The notes under the pieces: model-generated | Databases searched by the model: none | Told to the model about the DNA's origin: nothing | What the model saw: the letters and a program-made list of their open reading frames with translations, nothing else | Position numbers and translations under genes: made by a program | Part shown: positions 1-10,424 of the stretch, piece after piece | Layout: each line of letters begins with the position of its first letter | How positions within the stretch are numbered: position 1 is the first letter of the stretch | Assembly: GCA_009809945.1 (NCBI GenBank) | Contig: WTPW01000764.1 | Location: forward strand, 157,595-221,594 | Length of the DNA stretch: 64,000 nt | Source of the DNA: Gigaspora margarita | Taxonomy: Eukaryota > Glomeromycota > Glomeromycetes > Diversisporales > Gigasporaceae | Reading direction: 5' to 3'

Positions 1-294
1 AGTACAAGCGTTGTATGAACATTACTAGCGAATTATATATATGTAATCTTACATAAAATATTACAGCCCATAATATGATAAAAATCTTATATTAATATGG
101 TATATTACATAATATAATTACATTATATTACGGTTATATTACAGAAATTAGTTTGAAATATTTTAAAATATATTGTGAAATATTGTGAAATAGATCAAAT
201 AAAAAAAGGATCACAGGAGGTAATATTTTGCATATTATGTAACTTTTTCACATTTTTTCACAAATTTTCAAAATTTTAAAAAATAAATAAATGA
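1..294. other. AT-rich stretch, no gene
   Basis: Contains short imperfect repeats of the type TTGTGAAATA and TATTACA. No open frame of note and no recognised element. Confidence 0.6.
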
Positions 295-640
295 TATACA
301 TATTTGCATAATCGTGCTTTACAGGTTTTTGCAAGGTTTCACAATTTATTTATTATTATTACATTATATTTTACATTTATTAAATATATATTTTTAATTA
401 ATTTTATATACTTTATTATATATTACAATATTAGTATTATTTTTATATTATTACAAATATTTTAAGCTACTTTTGCACTTCATTGCATCTATTTCTATTA
501 CTATATACAAAAAACTAGCTCTATTTTAAACTACTTTCGTACTTCGTCGCATCTATTCTATTATTATATACAAAAACTAGCCCTATACACTTATTTTCAC
601 TCACCCTACAGTTGGCTATTATCTTCGCTTCTTTGTTTTC
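295..640. repeat. Dispersed repeat, left copy
   Basis: The segment running from GCATAATCGTGCTTTACAG through AAACTACTTTCG, ACTAGCCCTATA and CCTACAGTTGGC recurs in the same order and orientation at 63628-63945. It also contains an internal duplication: the TTTTA(A)(G)CTACTTT(T/C)G ... ATATACAAAAACTAGC unit appears near 463-515 and again near 525-575. The element type is unknown. Confidence 0.75.
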
Positions 641-1550
641 TATTGTCTTCGCTTTGGCTATATCTTTTGTTTAGCTATAACCTTCGTTTTGTTCTCTTTT
701 TCTAAATACTTCAAAGAAGTAAAAAAATAAAAAAAAACCATTTTTCAGAAGTGTTAGTGTTCTTGCAAATTGCCAGTGAAATCTAGTATATTTTTGCAAA
801 GTGCTAAAGAAATTAAAGCTAGTGTTCTTGTAAAGTACCAGAAAAAGTCGCAAAGTATCGAAGAAGTCAGAAATAAATAAAATAAAATAAAAATAAAAAA
901 TAAGTAAAAAAAAAACAAACAAAAAAACAAAAAGTGTAAGCAAACTAATAAAAAAAATAAATAAAGCCCAAAATTTTCATTTCTCTGAAGTAAGAGTTCA
1001 CATTCTTGCAAATTTAGAAATTGCGAAAGCTGGGTTAATGTTCTTGCAAAATGCCAAAAAAGTTGTGAAGTGCCAAAAAAGTCTGGGCTGGTTTTTTTGC
1101 AAAGCACTAGGAAGTAGGGTTCTTTTCTTGCAAAGTGCCAGAATAAAATAAATTAATAAAACAAATTTAAAAAAAAACAAAAAACAAAAAACAAAAACAA
1201 ATTACATCAAACGAAAAAATAAATAAAGTCTTAACTAAACCTTTATTCCTTTAAAAAAGCGTTTTTAAAAATTTAGAAATTGCTAGCAACATCAGTTGTG
1301 TGTTCTTGCAAAGTGTCAGAAGTTTGAGTTGGCTTGCACAAGGTTTCGAAAAGTTGTTTGTCTTCTTGCAAAGGTGTTCTTTAAAGTGCCGAAATAAAAA
1401 TAAAATGAAAAAAATTAAAAAATAAATAAATAAAAAAAAATTTAAAAAAAATGAAACCAAAAAACACGAAATGAAAACAAAAAATGAAACAAAAATAAAA
1501 AAACAAAATGAAAACAAAAAAGTGAAACAAAAACAAAATAGAAGATCTAA
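640..1550. repeat. A-rich region with a recurring TTCTTGCAAAGTGCCA motif
   Basis: About nine imperfect copies of TTCTTGCAAAGTGCCA occur (for example near 761, 793, 823, 1042, 1092, 1123, 1300 and 1362), separated by A-rich AAATAAA tracts. Minus-strand open frames here are Phe/Leu-rich products of the A-rich composition and are not taken as genes. The unit may be a degenerate minisatellite or the remains of one retroelement. Confidence 0.5.
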
Positions 1551-1559
1551 TTATAAACA

Positions 1560-2008
1560 AAAGATCTAATCTGATCTTGTGGTACAGAATTTGAACATTA
1601 TTGAACTATTTCAAACTATTTTGAAAAATCAGTCTAATGCATGATCAGGTTACAGATCTACCAATCCAGCTTGGTTTCCTAGTTCTAAAATATTTTAAAA
1701 GCATTTGAAATATTTCATAATATATTTCAAAATATTTCAAAATTACTTACATTATATTTTGAAAATTTGATATTTCGAAAAATTTTGAAATATATTACAA
1801 AATATTTTGCTTATATTACAGTTCATAAGATCTTAAATAAGATTATGCTATTATAAATTTGCTGATGATTAGCATGAACATTAGAACAAACTTAGTAATA
1901 ACATTTGTACTAATGTTTGTGCTAATGTTCATACTAATATTTGTAAATTCGTTGTGTTAGACTATCCAATAAATATATGATCACATGGGGTAAAATTTTT
2001 TGTGGAAG
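1560..2008. repeat. AT-rich short tandem repeats
   Basis: Two patches are visible: TTTCAAAATA-type repeats at about 1680-1800, and an 18-bp style tandem of ACTAATRTTTGTGCTAAT at about 1895-1955. No gene is seen. Confidence 0.5.
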
Positions 2009-2378
2009 ATCTGCAGCCAGGATTATGCGAAAGCATAATATGCACATATAATTTACCAAATTTTGCATCGCATATACTTCGCATAATTTAACAAAAAAAT
2101 GCACTCAGATCATATGGCCCAAATATGATTGGTAGATTTATGATTATAAATATAACAATGATAAAATTGCAACTATCTCTTTTTAGAAAATTGATTTTTG
2201 AAATTATTTTTTCAATGGAGTATTTTTTAATTTTGAATATTTTTTAATGGAACATTTTTATAAAAAAAAAGCTTTTACCATTTGTTACTGTTCATATTTA
2301 TTAATAACAAAACCAGAAGCTTTGATTAAAAAAAAAGAAAAAAATTTATATGGTCACAGCTACAGAACACCTTGTTAA

Positions 2379-2898
2379 GGGGGCATCCATAAATTACGTT
2401 ATGCTTGGGTTCCCCCAAAATATAACAATTTTCCAATATGTAGAGGGGTCCCCCAACATAATGCAATTTTTTTATAAAAATTTGTCTAAAACTTGATTCA
2501 GTGGTCCAAATTGGATGATTTTGGTACCATTTGAATCATCTCGAGGAGAGGATTCAAATGGACCAATTTCATTTGATTTGGATTACTAGACACGTTTTTT
2601 AACGAAATACTATTGGTTACTATGTTTTCTTATAAAATTACTATAAAATCTATAGTATTTCATTAATAAAACGGATCCAGTGACCCAAATGAAATGCATT
2701 TGGTACCATTGGATTCATCGCATAGAGACGAATCGAATGGTACCAAAATCATCCAAATCGGATCGCTGGGTCATAATATATTCAAGTTTTTGTAAAATTA
2801 TATATATAAACATATGGATTTTTAATTTTTTTTTATATAGTAGAGGGGGGGTCAAGAGCTACTATGTAGGGGTACATAACGTTATTTATGGATGCCCC
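2379..2898. mobile_element. Harbinger/Tourist-like MITE inside hAT copy A
   Basis: Terminal inverted repeats GGGGCATCCATAAATTACG and CGTTATTTATGGATGCCCC are flanked by TAA on both sides (2376-2378 and 2899-2901). Copy B of the host element has the unoccupied site CTTGTTAAGAACC near 7427-7440, so the insertion is proven within the window. A TWA target duplication with G-rich ends is typical of PIF/Harbinger MITEs; a 4-bp TAAG duplication is equally compatible. The inside is a large imperfect palindrome centred near 2630. Confidence 0.85.
2494..2773. repeat. Two copies of a ~100-bp palindromic module
   Basis: Copies lie at 2494-2592 and 2674-2773. Each is roughly symmetric around GGTACCATT(C/T)GATTC ... 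GAATCGAATGGTACC with outer arms GATCCAGTGACCCAA / TCGGATCGCTGGGTCA. Related copies occur in an otherwise different MITE at 33941-34233. Confidence 0.7.
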
Positions 2899-2937
2899 TA
2901 AGAACCCTTCATATAAGACTAATTTTTAAGCAAATAG

Positions 2938-3236
2938 AGGGAACTTTTTTTGTCAGTTTTGTCGAACCATAGTTGCTCACAAAAAAATCTATTGTTGATA
3001 GTCATTTGTCATCGGAAATATTCAGTGAAGATTTTGATTTAGACAAGTATTGGCATGAAAAGATGGCTTTATTACCAAATTTTAGCAAAATTGCTTTAGT
3101 GTATATTTGGTTGCCAGTTTCAGAAGTAGATGTAAAATGTAGTTTTTTAGCATATAACCGAATTTTAGCAGATAATAGACATGCATTGCCAGAAAATTCA
3201 CTTAGAATGTTAAATTTTTTGACTTTTAATAAATAA
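2938..3236 (+). pseudogene. hAT mini-ORF: zinc-finger piece joined to dimerisation domain (copy A)
   Basis: The + strand encodes a Cys-x2-Cys ... His element (FFCQFC, then VAH) followed, after a 1-bp shift in the A-run near 2983, by residues typical of the end of hAT transposases: KIALVYIWLPVSEVDV, then NRILADNRHALP. The RNase H-like catalytic core that normally lies between these parts is absent. The ORF ends with FNK and TAA at 3234-3236. Copy B (minus, 6492-7438) has the same joined structure, so the deletion predates duplication of the element. A truncated transposase that keeps DNA-binding and dimerisation parts could in principle act as a repressor, but that is inference. Confidence 0.65.
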
Positions 3237-3399
3237 ATAAATATTTTAGTGAAGTCTTAATATCAAATAATTAATCATATAATTTCAAATTTATTTCGCA
3301 CTCATCATATAATTTGACCTCAATCGCACATATAATTTGCCCTATCGCATCACATAATCCTGGACACCCTACTACAGGCGCTAGCCAAATTAACCTACG

Positions 3400-3775
3400 T
3401 AGTTGTAGTTAACCCACAAAAAAATTTCTGGTCATGTGACATTGTCATGGTGCAAACCAATTGAATTTTAGGATCAGGTGTAATATAAAAATCACGCTTT
3501 TTATGATTTTTCATAAAAAATCGCTAATAACTCTAAAGTTTGTCTATGAAATCGTCTATTGCGCATTAACAAAAAAAATTTCTTGCAAAATTTTGGTATT
3601 AGTAGCACTCTAACCAAGCATCTAACCCAAACTCTAACCACTCAATTTATTATTTTAATTCATTCGCTTTATTCGATTGTTTTAATTCATGTTACACCTG
3701 ATCTCAAAATTTGATTGGTTTTTGCTATAAAAAAATCATATGACCAGAAAAATTTTTGTGGAATAGCTACTACTA
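3400..3775. mobile_element. MITE with telomere-like core
   Basis: Left sequence TAACCCACAAAAAAATTTCT then GGTCATGTGA is mirrored on the right by TCATATGACCAGAAAAATTT and GTGGAATAGCTACTA. A second inverted pair lies inside it (GGATCAGGTGTAA near 3472 and TTACACCTGATC near 3692). The centre holds the dispersed module ending in CTAACC-rich sequence (3486-3645). Exact ends are uncertain by a few bases. Confidence 0.6.
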
Positions 3776-5357
3776 GAGCTCCTACCGACCTGAACTGAGA
3801 CCAAACTTTAGGCAAGCCGAGTCCGGTTCAAAATTCGAACTGGACTCAGGCTCAAACTATTTTAAAACTCAGTTCAGTCTGGCTTCGAATATCAAACTTT
3901 TGGCTTGGTTCGGGTCCAGTTTGAGTCCAGTTCAAAAGTTTGTGTCTGGTCTGAAAGTGCGAAAGTGGTTGAGCAATATCACAATAAGCTGATCAAGAAA
4001 ATTGAAAATTGATGATATTTTTTTTTATTTTATTTTATTTTATTTTATTTATTTATTTAATATTATTATAATAAATTTCTCCCTGATATTTAATTAATTA
4101 TATCTTATACATCTTATTTAAATCAATCACATAGATTGATCAGTTTAAGTGATAACCCCTGATCCAAATTAATTAATTCTCATGACATTATAAACCCATG
4201 CAAGTTTGCTATAAATTTAAACCCAGGTGAACTATCAGAGCTAAATTGGACTGATATCCATTATTACTCTTCTAACTGATAGTCACAATATATTAGTCTT
4301 AACTAACATTTTGATAATGGGTTATGTAATTAGAGTAGCTGCGCAGTGTGTAACATGGTGCAGGACCAGTACGATCAAACAAACAAGTTAAAAATATATA
4401 TGTAAAATAATATTAAATTTACTCGTTTAACAGTTTAACTTTCTACCAAAATCATATATAAAAAAAAATACACTGATCACCTTTTGTAATTTTATTAGTT
4501 GGTAAATTGACATAAAACTACGAATTGCTAAGAAAATTAGCTGATTATTAGATAATCTGGGTAGCAAAAAATTATGACCAAAAATTCTAGAAATCAATTA
4601 TCTTGAATATTTGGTTGAATGTAATTCTTTTATATTTACCAATATGTTCACTATTTTTTTTATTAATCTTTGTTTTTTCTATCATGAAGTATTTGTTGTG
4701 TTCTTGCACATATTCTTGCACTTATTCTTGAACTTGAGACTATTATACAAAATGGTTTCAAATTTGTGAACTTTTTTTAGCCCAAAATAAGTTGTAAATA
4801 TTAGGCAATCAAACAACAAAAGTAAATTCACATTTCATGATTTTGTATTGTTTAATAGCATTAATAAGGATCATCAAAATTATCTTATGTATTTCTGGTA
4901 GTTTTTCCACATTTAGGTCACATTTTTCGGATACAACCAATCAAAGTTTTAAAGCAAACAGACCCAAAATTGAAGTATATAGATAGATAAGAATGTTAAT
5001 TACACTTATCTATATTAAATTTTGATAGAATAAACTGCACATGATTTGGAAATATGCACATTAATGTGCATGATTGTACATGATTGAGGAATCATGCGCA
5101 TGTATGAAACCCATCTCTGGACTGTCCAGATCATTATTTTGTGACCTGGGTATTAACTTTACTAGGGTGGTAGCTCACTATTCTAAACTCAGGCAGGTTT
5201 GCAAACTTTGGATTGGACCCAAACTGAACCTATATATATGGTTGAGTCTGGTTCGAGTCAGTACTTTGGGTTTGGGTTTGAGTCCAGGCCCAAAAATTAA
5301 AAATTTATAGTTCGAGTCTGTTTTGAGTCTGGACCTGAACCAGACTTCAGAGCCTTA
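3774..5357. mobile_element. hAT-like MITE rich in GGTTCGAGTC motifs
   Basis: Ends TAGAGCTCC and GGAGCTCTA-like AGAGCCTTA are flanked by 8-bp near-duplicates GCTACTAC (3766-3773) and TCTACTAC (5358-5365). Both flanks of the interior (about 3785-3960 and 5110-5340) are built of degenerate GGTTCGAGTCCAG / CTGGACTCAAACC units in opposite orientation. An ATTTT pentanucleotide run occupies 4020-4070. The open frame at 5074-5310 is a by-product of the repeat. Confidence 0.6.
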
Positions 5358-5365
5358 TCTACTAC

Positions 5366-5759
5366 CTTCAACCAAGTTCATGATATCACGTGTTATAAGG
5401 TCACAGATATCAATTTATCAACTATAAATCAATTAATGCAAAGGAGTATTTAAAGAGGATCAGATTAGAAATTAATTCTTTTCTTTCTTCGATCAGGTTC
5501 ACAAGATCACAGGATCATGATTTTATTAATTACTATAATTAATTTATGGTGATAAAAGAATACTTCTATTCATTATTACTTGAAAAGTTGAACTTTTAGA
5601 ATTAATTTTATTTTTTGGCAGCAAAGAATCGACTTATATACATTTTGATAATTAGTGAGTAGTATATTTTGAATATTTTGAATAAAAGTCACTTATGGTC
5701 CATATTCCACATGTTTAACACATTCCTCAAATACAGCAAATAGAACAAATGATACTGTA
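5366..5759. other. No feature seen
   Basis: AT-rich sequence without a recognisable element or frame. Confidence 0.5.
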
Positions 5760-6006
5760 GTGCACTGACCAAAGTACCTGGAGTACAATGCAATCTACCC
5801 ATAAATAAATTTACAAAAGACCCAGGTATATTTTACAGCAGCAGGTCAGTGTTACAAGAAAAAATTTTAAGCATATACATATTTTGCACTTATAATGTGC
5901 AGTCTAACATTTTAAAAAATCCTATATTTAATTAATAGAGGTCTCATGTTTTGCACTGGGTACTTTGCAATAAGTATTGAAAAATGGGGTACTTTGGTCA
6001 GTGCAC
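5760..6006. mobile_element. Mariner-like MITE, 247 bp
   Basis: Terminal inverted repeats GTGCACTGACCAAAGTACC and GGTACTTTGGTCAGTGCAC are flanked by TA on both sides (5758-5759 and 6007-6008). No coding capacity. Confidence 0.85.
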
Positions 6007-6060
6007 TATGGTACATATGAAATAAATGGAGCAAATATAACAAAAGCACTTATACAATAT

Positions 6061-6084
6061 TGTCACAAATCGTGATTTGTGACA
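6061..6084. repeat. 24-bp near-perfect palindrome
   Basis: TGTCACAAATCG is followed by TGATTTGTGACA, 11 of 12 paired positions. Role unknown. Confidence 0.5.
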
Positions 6085-6491
6085 TTAGAAGATTCCAATC
6101 TTCTTTTCCATTATTCCTTTAATTAGCTTATCACTTTTTCCAATTTAGTAGAACATTTTTACCATTTTTATTCAATTAATTAAAAATTAAAATCTGAGAT
6201 AGAAACTTGTATATACTTGTTGGTTAACATGTAATCATCTCAATTACTCAATTTGTATAGGTATACTTGTTATAACATATCAGCAGATTTACAGAATTGA
6301 AATTGGGCAAAAATTGATTGGTCAGATCAACAAATAACTGATTAGGGTGTTCAGGATTATGCAATGCGATAGGGCAAATTATGTATGTGATCAAGGTCAA
6401 ATTATATGATGAGTGCGAAATAAATTTAAAATTATACAATTAATTATGCGATATTAAAAATTTACTAAAATATTTATTTATTTATTAAAAT

Positions 6492-7438
6492 TCAAAAATT
6501 TAACATTCTAAGTGAATTTTCTGGCAATGCATGTCTGTTATCTGCTAAAATTTGGTTATATTCTGAAAAGCTATGTTTTACATCTACTCCTGAAACTGGC
6601 AACCAAATATACACTAATGCAATTTTGCTAAGATTTGGTAATAAAGCCATCTTTTCATGCCAATACTTGTCTAAATCAAAATCTTCACTGGTCCTGCAGG
6701 TCTATAGCGTAGTAGTTGTACTTCTAGGATGTTAACTATTCCAAACACAAGGTTGCCAGTTCAAGTTCTATGAATGGTATAAATTTAACTACACATGATC
6801 ATGTGAAGGATGACCTGAATTAGGATGCTGGAACCACATTTGGACAGCTCAGCCACATTTCAGGCTTGGCTTAGGATCAAGGCTTTCCAGACAATTCGGA
6901 TAGATATTGAGTAATCTGCTCTAATGGGGTTTTGTTTGATAGGTTTTAGCCTTAGAGGTAAAAAACTTCTAGAAAAATTGGAATGAGGGGTACGTCTGGT
7001 CGAACTTGAATATCATTGGTGCATTTGTCTAAGAAAATTACTTGGACAGTTCTGGTTAAATCCCCCAGTTGTAAATAGGTCAGCCAATTAAGTTCAGCTA
7101 GAAAAATTAAAAATAGAATAGCTTAGTACCAGTTAGCCGCAGTAGAAATTAAAAAATAGTAATAGATACACATATGTAAATCATTACAAAATATACAAAA
7201 AAATGTAGGACCTTGTTGGTCCACATGACCAAAAAATGACCTTAATAAATTACGCCTCCCGGCGTCCCTTCATTGAAAGGGTTGTTAAAAAAAAAAAATC
7301 TTCACTGAATGTTTCCGATGCCAAATGACTATCAACAATAGATTTTTTTTCGTGAGCAACTGTGGTTTGACAAAACTGACAAAAAAAGTTTCCCTCCATT
7401 TGCATAAAAATCAGTCTTATATGGAGGGTTCTTAACAA
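6492..7438 (-). pseudogene. hAT mini-ORF, copy B, interrupted by a SINE
   Basis: Reading leftward from an ATG-containing start near 7438, the frame gives FFCQFC, VAHEKKSIVDSH and FSEDF, is broken by the SINE at 6691-7294, then resumes with KYWHEKMALLP, KIALVYIWLPVSG and NRHALPENS, ending at a TGA at 6492-6494. Before the SINE landed this was a single short frame of about 110-125 codons. It carries a C-x2-C...H element fused directly to the hAT dimerisation region, with no catalytic core. Confidence 0.65.
6691..7294 (+). mobile_element. tRNA-headed SINE inside hAT copy B
   Basis: The head has an A-box-like TAGCGTAGTAG near 6713 and a B-box-like AGTTCAAGTTC near 6759, the internal RNA polymerase III promoter layout of tRNA-derived SINEs. 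The 3' end is a GC-rich hairpin-like CTCCCGGCGTCCC followed by poly(A) (7287-7298). A duplication AAAATCTTCACTG flanks it (6678-6690 and 7295-7307, sharing A's with the tail), and copy A of the host gives the uninterrupted target. Confidence 0.85.
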
Positions 7439-7737
7439 GATGTTCTGTAGCCGTGACCATATAAGCTTTTTGCTTTTTTTTTAATCAAAGCTTCTGGTTT
7501 TGTTATTAATAAATATAAACAGTAACAAACGGTAAAAGCTTTTTTTTTATAAAAAACGCCCCAATAAAAAATTTTCAAAATTATAAAAACACCCCATTGA
7601 AAAAAATTTCAAAAATCAATTTTCTAAAGAGAGACTAGTTGCAATTTTATCGTTGTTATATTTATAATCATAAATCTACCAATCATATCTAAGCCACGTG
7701 ATCTAGTATGTTTTTTGTTGAATTATGCGAAGCATAT

Positions 7738-8819
7738 TGTGAAGGGCTCCCGCCCCTGTAGTTTTCTTTTTTTTATTATTTTATTATTATCATCTATTTA
7801 TTTTTTATATTATTATTAGTATTACTTCATCTTGTTTATCATTAGTATTAGTATTCGTTATGTATCTATATATGTTAGTACTTTATTTTAAGAATAGACT
7901 TGTATATTTGCCGATATCTCTACCAGATCAGTCAGATCTGTCAGTTCAGCAATCGNNNNNNNNGNCAGTTCAGCAATCGGTCAGATCTGTCAGTTCNGCA
8001 ATCGGTCAGATCTGTCAGTTCNGCAATCGGTCAGATCTGTCAGTTCGGCAATCGGTCAGATCTGTCAGTTCAGCAATCGGTCAGATCTGTCAGTTCGACA
8101 ATAGTCCCACCATAAAACCTGTATCATACTTAGTCATGTAAAAAGTATAAAAGCGATGTCCCTGTCGCCTTGAAATAAAGACAACTCATTACGAGTCAAC
8201 AACTCAGTTGAGTTTTAATACTTCAAAATCATAATAGTAGAAGTAGTAACCCTTCTAAGTTTTGCTCATATTGTCCCGAATACGCTTCTGATATCCCTGT
8301 TGTTATTATAAAAACCTTGTTGTTAGTTGAGAAGTAACCTTCGAAATTCGAGTAAAAGAGTTAACGTAGGATAGTTTTCTTGATACCTTTATAGAAAAAC
8401 CTTTCATTGTTACCTTGATCCATTGTTAGTCAATTCAACAATACTTGTGTGCCTCATTTATCGAACAATCTAATCCCGTGATACCGATATCAGACCGATA
8501 TCCAAATCAACACCATAATTAGAACCTGAAAGCCGGATACCGTATCATCACGTGAACCCCGTGANAGCAACTCGCCGATTGCAAGCCGATATTCATATTC
8601 ATATCCCATACGCCGCAGCTGGGATCGACTAATAGATTATTGCTGATATCGCTCTACCAAGACTTTCCGAACCTTGAGACCCAGACCAAATCTTCCACGC
8701 CTCTTTCTGCCTGCCAGTTCAAGGTTTAAGAGTCTTGAGCACTTAGAAATAGTACTTTAGTTAGTTTGTTTAGTTAGGTGTATAGTTTAACCAAACCATT
8801 ATCGGTTTACACCTTCTCA
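7738..8819. mobile_element. Solo LTR, 1082 bp
   Basis: The segment starts TGTGAAGGGC and ends CACCTTCTCA (TG...CA with short inverted ends TGTGAAG/CTTCTCA). It is flanked by a 4-bp duplication ATAT (7734-7737 and 8820-8823), while hAT copy A has the empty site GTATATGCGATG. A TATAAAAG box near 8146 and AATAAAG near 8172 fit LTR promoter and polyadenylation signals. No internal gag-pol region is present, so recombination between two LTRs is the likely history. Confidence 0.85.
7925..8100 (+). repeat. 25-bp tandem repeat inside the LTR
   Basis: The unit GTCAGATCTGTCAGTTCAGC + AATCG repeats with a 25-bp period about seven times, with Ns inside the array. Open frames across it are repeat artefacts. 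Confidence 0.85.
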
Positions 8820-9014
8820 ATATGCGATGCGAAAAATTGGTAAATTATGCGCATATTATGCTTTCGCATAATCCTGGACCTTATAACTGATCAATATAAA
8901 TAAACCCATTAGATAAGTGCCAACCCATTAGATCTTAGAGATAAGGTGGTTTGATTTGCAAAATTATATGAAAATCGGGGTTTTGAAAAAAGATCCAATT
9001 CTGTAAATCCGCCG

Positions 9015-9606
9015 AAATGAGGGGCAAAACTTCAATGAAATTGAATGTTCAGGATAACACATCAACGTGCTGGGCCTAAAATTGAATGAATTTCTAGCAC
9101 GCTAAACGTGTTGGATAACACATTAATGTGTTAGTTAACACGTCAGACGTGTAGTATATAAATTTAAATTTATATAAGCACAAATTTTCCAATGTAGTAA
9201 AAGGAAAGCTCCCCAATGTTTTCTAATAAGAATAATAAAAAAAGTATCTGATTCGTTTTACTATGTAATAAACAAAGGAAGTAGGCTAGTTTAGTACTGA
9301 AGAGACCTTTATTCGAGTTAATCAGAAACTTATCTTCCATTAACTATTAGAGATAGATCGGTGTATTCGTAAAACTCTACTGGAATAATAGTTACAATAT
9401 GTTCGAAATGTACAACCGAAAAAGGAAAGTATTCTATATTTTTAGTTACTTCCCTATTTTAGCAACCCATACTAACAGATCCTTAATAAACGAATACATA
9501 GAGAATACCGAAATGATGGGGAAATATAAAAAAAAAGAATAACATCGATGAGAATAATAAAAGAAAAAAAATATATATATAGGGTCGGAGACTACCTCGG
9601 TGCCCG
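9015..9606. other. Gap with short palindromes near 9050-9150
   Basis: Several ACACGT/ACGTGT-type short inverted motifs are seen (AACACATCAACGTG, CTAAACGTGTTGG, AACACGTCAGACGTG). No gene is recognised. Confidence 0.4.
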
Positions 9607-9951
9607 TTACACCGCCCGGAAAATAATGAATAATGGTTGGTCGGTTTTATGTACCCGAAATCTGGATTTTTCGTGTAACAGAACATGTTGACACTTCCTT
9701 TCAATTACAGCATATTTAGTACGTACAGGACTAAATCCCAAATAAATTAGATTGAAAGTTCGAAGTGCCATTTTTCTTGCGGCACTCATATGCAGAAAAT
9801 AAATTATGCACGGACACTTGGACGTGCCTAGCTGTTCGTAAGCTTCCAAATTAGACTTTAAGTAATACAGTAAGAATTTTCTAATTACGCCTCGATGAGA
9901 AGTGCATTTATAATTGGAAAAATTATGACTGCAATTTAGAAACAGGGACAT
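9607..9951 (-). CDS. Hypothetical protein, 114 codons, unrecognised
   Basis: ATG at 9949-9951 opens a frame of 114 residues ending at 9607-9609. The product is basic and Cys-containing (for example HRGVIRKFLLYYLKSN and HMSAARKMALRTFN) and I recognise no domain. The local base composition is less AT-rich than the surroundings and codon use is mixed (CGA, TCC, GTC, CCG), which is why I keep it. No signal peptide or clear promoter is seen. It could be a remnant exon of an older gene or of a retroelement. Confidence 0.25.
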   Translation of the reverse strand: MSLFLNCSHNFSNYKCTSHRGVIRKFLLYYLKSNLEAYEQLGTSKCPCIIYFLHMSAARKMALRTFNLIYLGFSPVRTKYAVIERKCQHVLLHEKSRFRVHKTDQPLFIIFRAV

Positions 9952-10352
9952 TGCAGGTTCTCAATCTTAGTGCTCTGAGTGCACCGAACCGATGTAGGAC
10001 CTCTAATATAATAAAGCTTTGTAAATTGTCTATCTTTCCTGTATCCCATATAAAGAAATTTTACTATTTTTAGATTTCCTTGTTTACACTTTTTGTATTA
10101 CAAAAGTATCATTTTGGGAATGCTCTTAATTATTTCCAAATATATATAGCTTTAATTGTAGATTTTTCCATAAATAGAAAATTTTGATTCGTCATAATAT
10201 ATTCGTTATTATTTAATGAAAGAAATTCTGATGATTATCAAATATCTTTTTGTGTATATTAACTGCATAGCACATTTATAATTATTCTGCACATTGTTTC
10301 AGATAATTAATTAAAGAAATTTTCTAAATATTTAATTAATATCTTATTTTCT

Positions 10353-10360
10353 TATAAATA
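10353..10360 (+). promoter_or_regulatory. TATA-box candidate
   Basis: TATAAATA lies about 70 bp upstream of the ATG at 10425 of the cysteine-rich protein gene, a plausible core-promoter position. Confidence 0.4.
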
Positions 10361-10424
10361 CACATGCAATTCAATTTGACAAAATATTGTTTGCACTCAA
10401 TTATTGAAAGCGTTTAAAATTATC

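Larger units (their letters stand above)
2017..3371 (+). mobile_element. Small hAT element, copy A
   Basis: The right end reads CATAATCCTGGACACCCTA, the inverse of the left terminus TAGGGTGTTCAGGATTATG of copy B (6343-8883). The left end keeps CCAGGATTATGCGAAAGC, but its outermost bases have decayed and no target duplication can be confirmed here. The interior aligns along its length with copy B read on the minus strand. It carries a short ORF related to the hAT C-terminal dimerisation domain and an inserted MITE (2379-2898). The 1.35-kb length and lack of a catalytic core make it non-autonomous. Confidence 0.8.
6343..8883 (-). mobile_element. Small hAT element, copy B, with two secondary insertions
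   Basis: Ends TAGGGTGTTCAGGATTATG and CATAATCCTGGACCTTA are flanked by an exact 8-bp duplication TAACTGAT (6335-6342 and 8884-8891), the hallmark of hAT transposition. The target was a MITE. A SINE (6691-7294) and a solo LTR (7738-8819) were inserted later. Once these are removed the element is about 0.86 kb and collinear with copy A, minus copy A's own MITE. Confidence 0.9.
6281..9014. mobile_element. MITE of the CGGCGGATTTAC family, split by a hAT insertion
   Basis: The left part (6281-6342) begins CAGCAGATTTACAGAATTG and the right part (8884-9014) ends CAATTCTGTAAATCCGCCG. Joined across the hAT copy B, the two parts match the intact 232-bp MITE at 11814-12045 read on the opposite strand. 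Confidence 0.85.

Noticed and set aside
671-1517. Several minus-strand open frames rich in Phe/Leu
   Set aside because: They arise from A-rich DNA read in reverse, lack ATG-based domain structure and overlap each other in different frames.
7925-8100. Possible CRISPR-like array
   Set aside because: Repeats are directly contiguous at 25 bp with no unique spacers, and the sequence is eukaryotic LTR DNA.
7860-8141. Two overlapping open frames with repeated SDLSVQQSVR / QICQF
   Set aside because: They are translations of the 25-bp tandem array inside a solo LTR.
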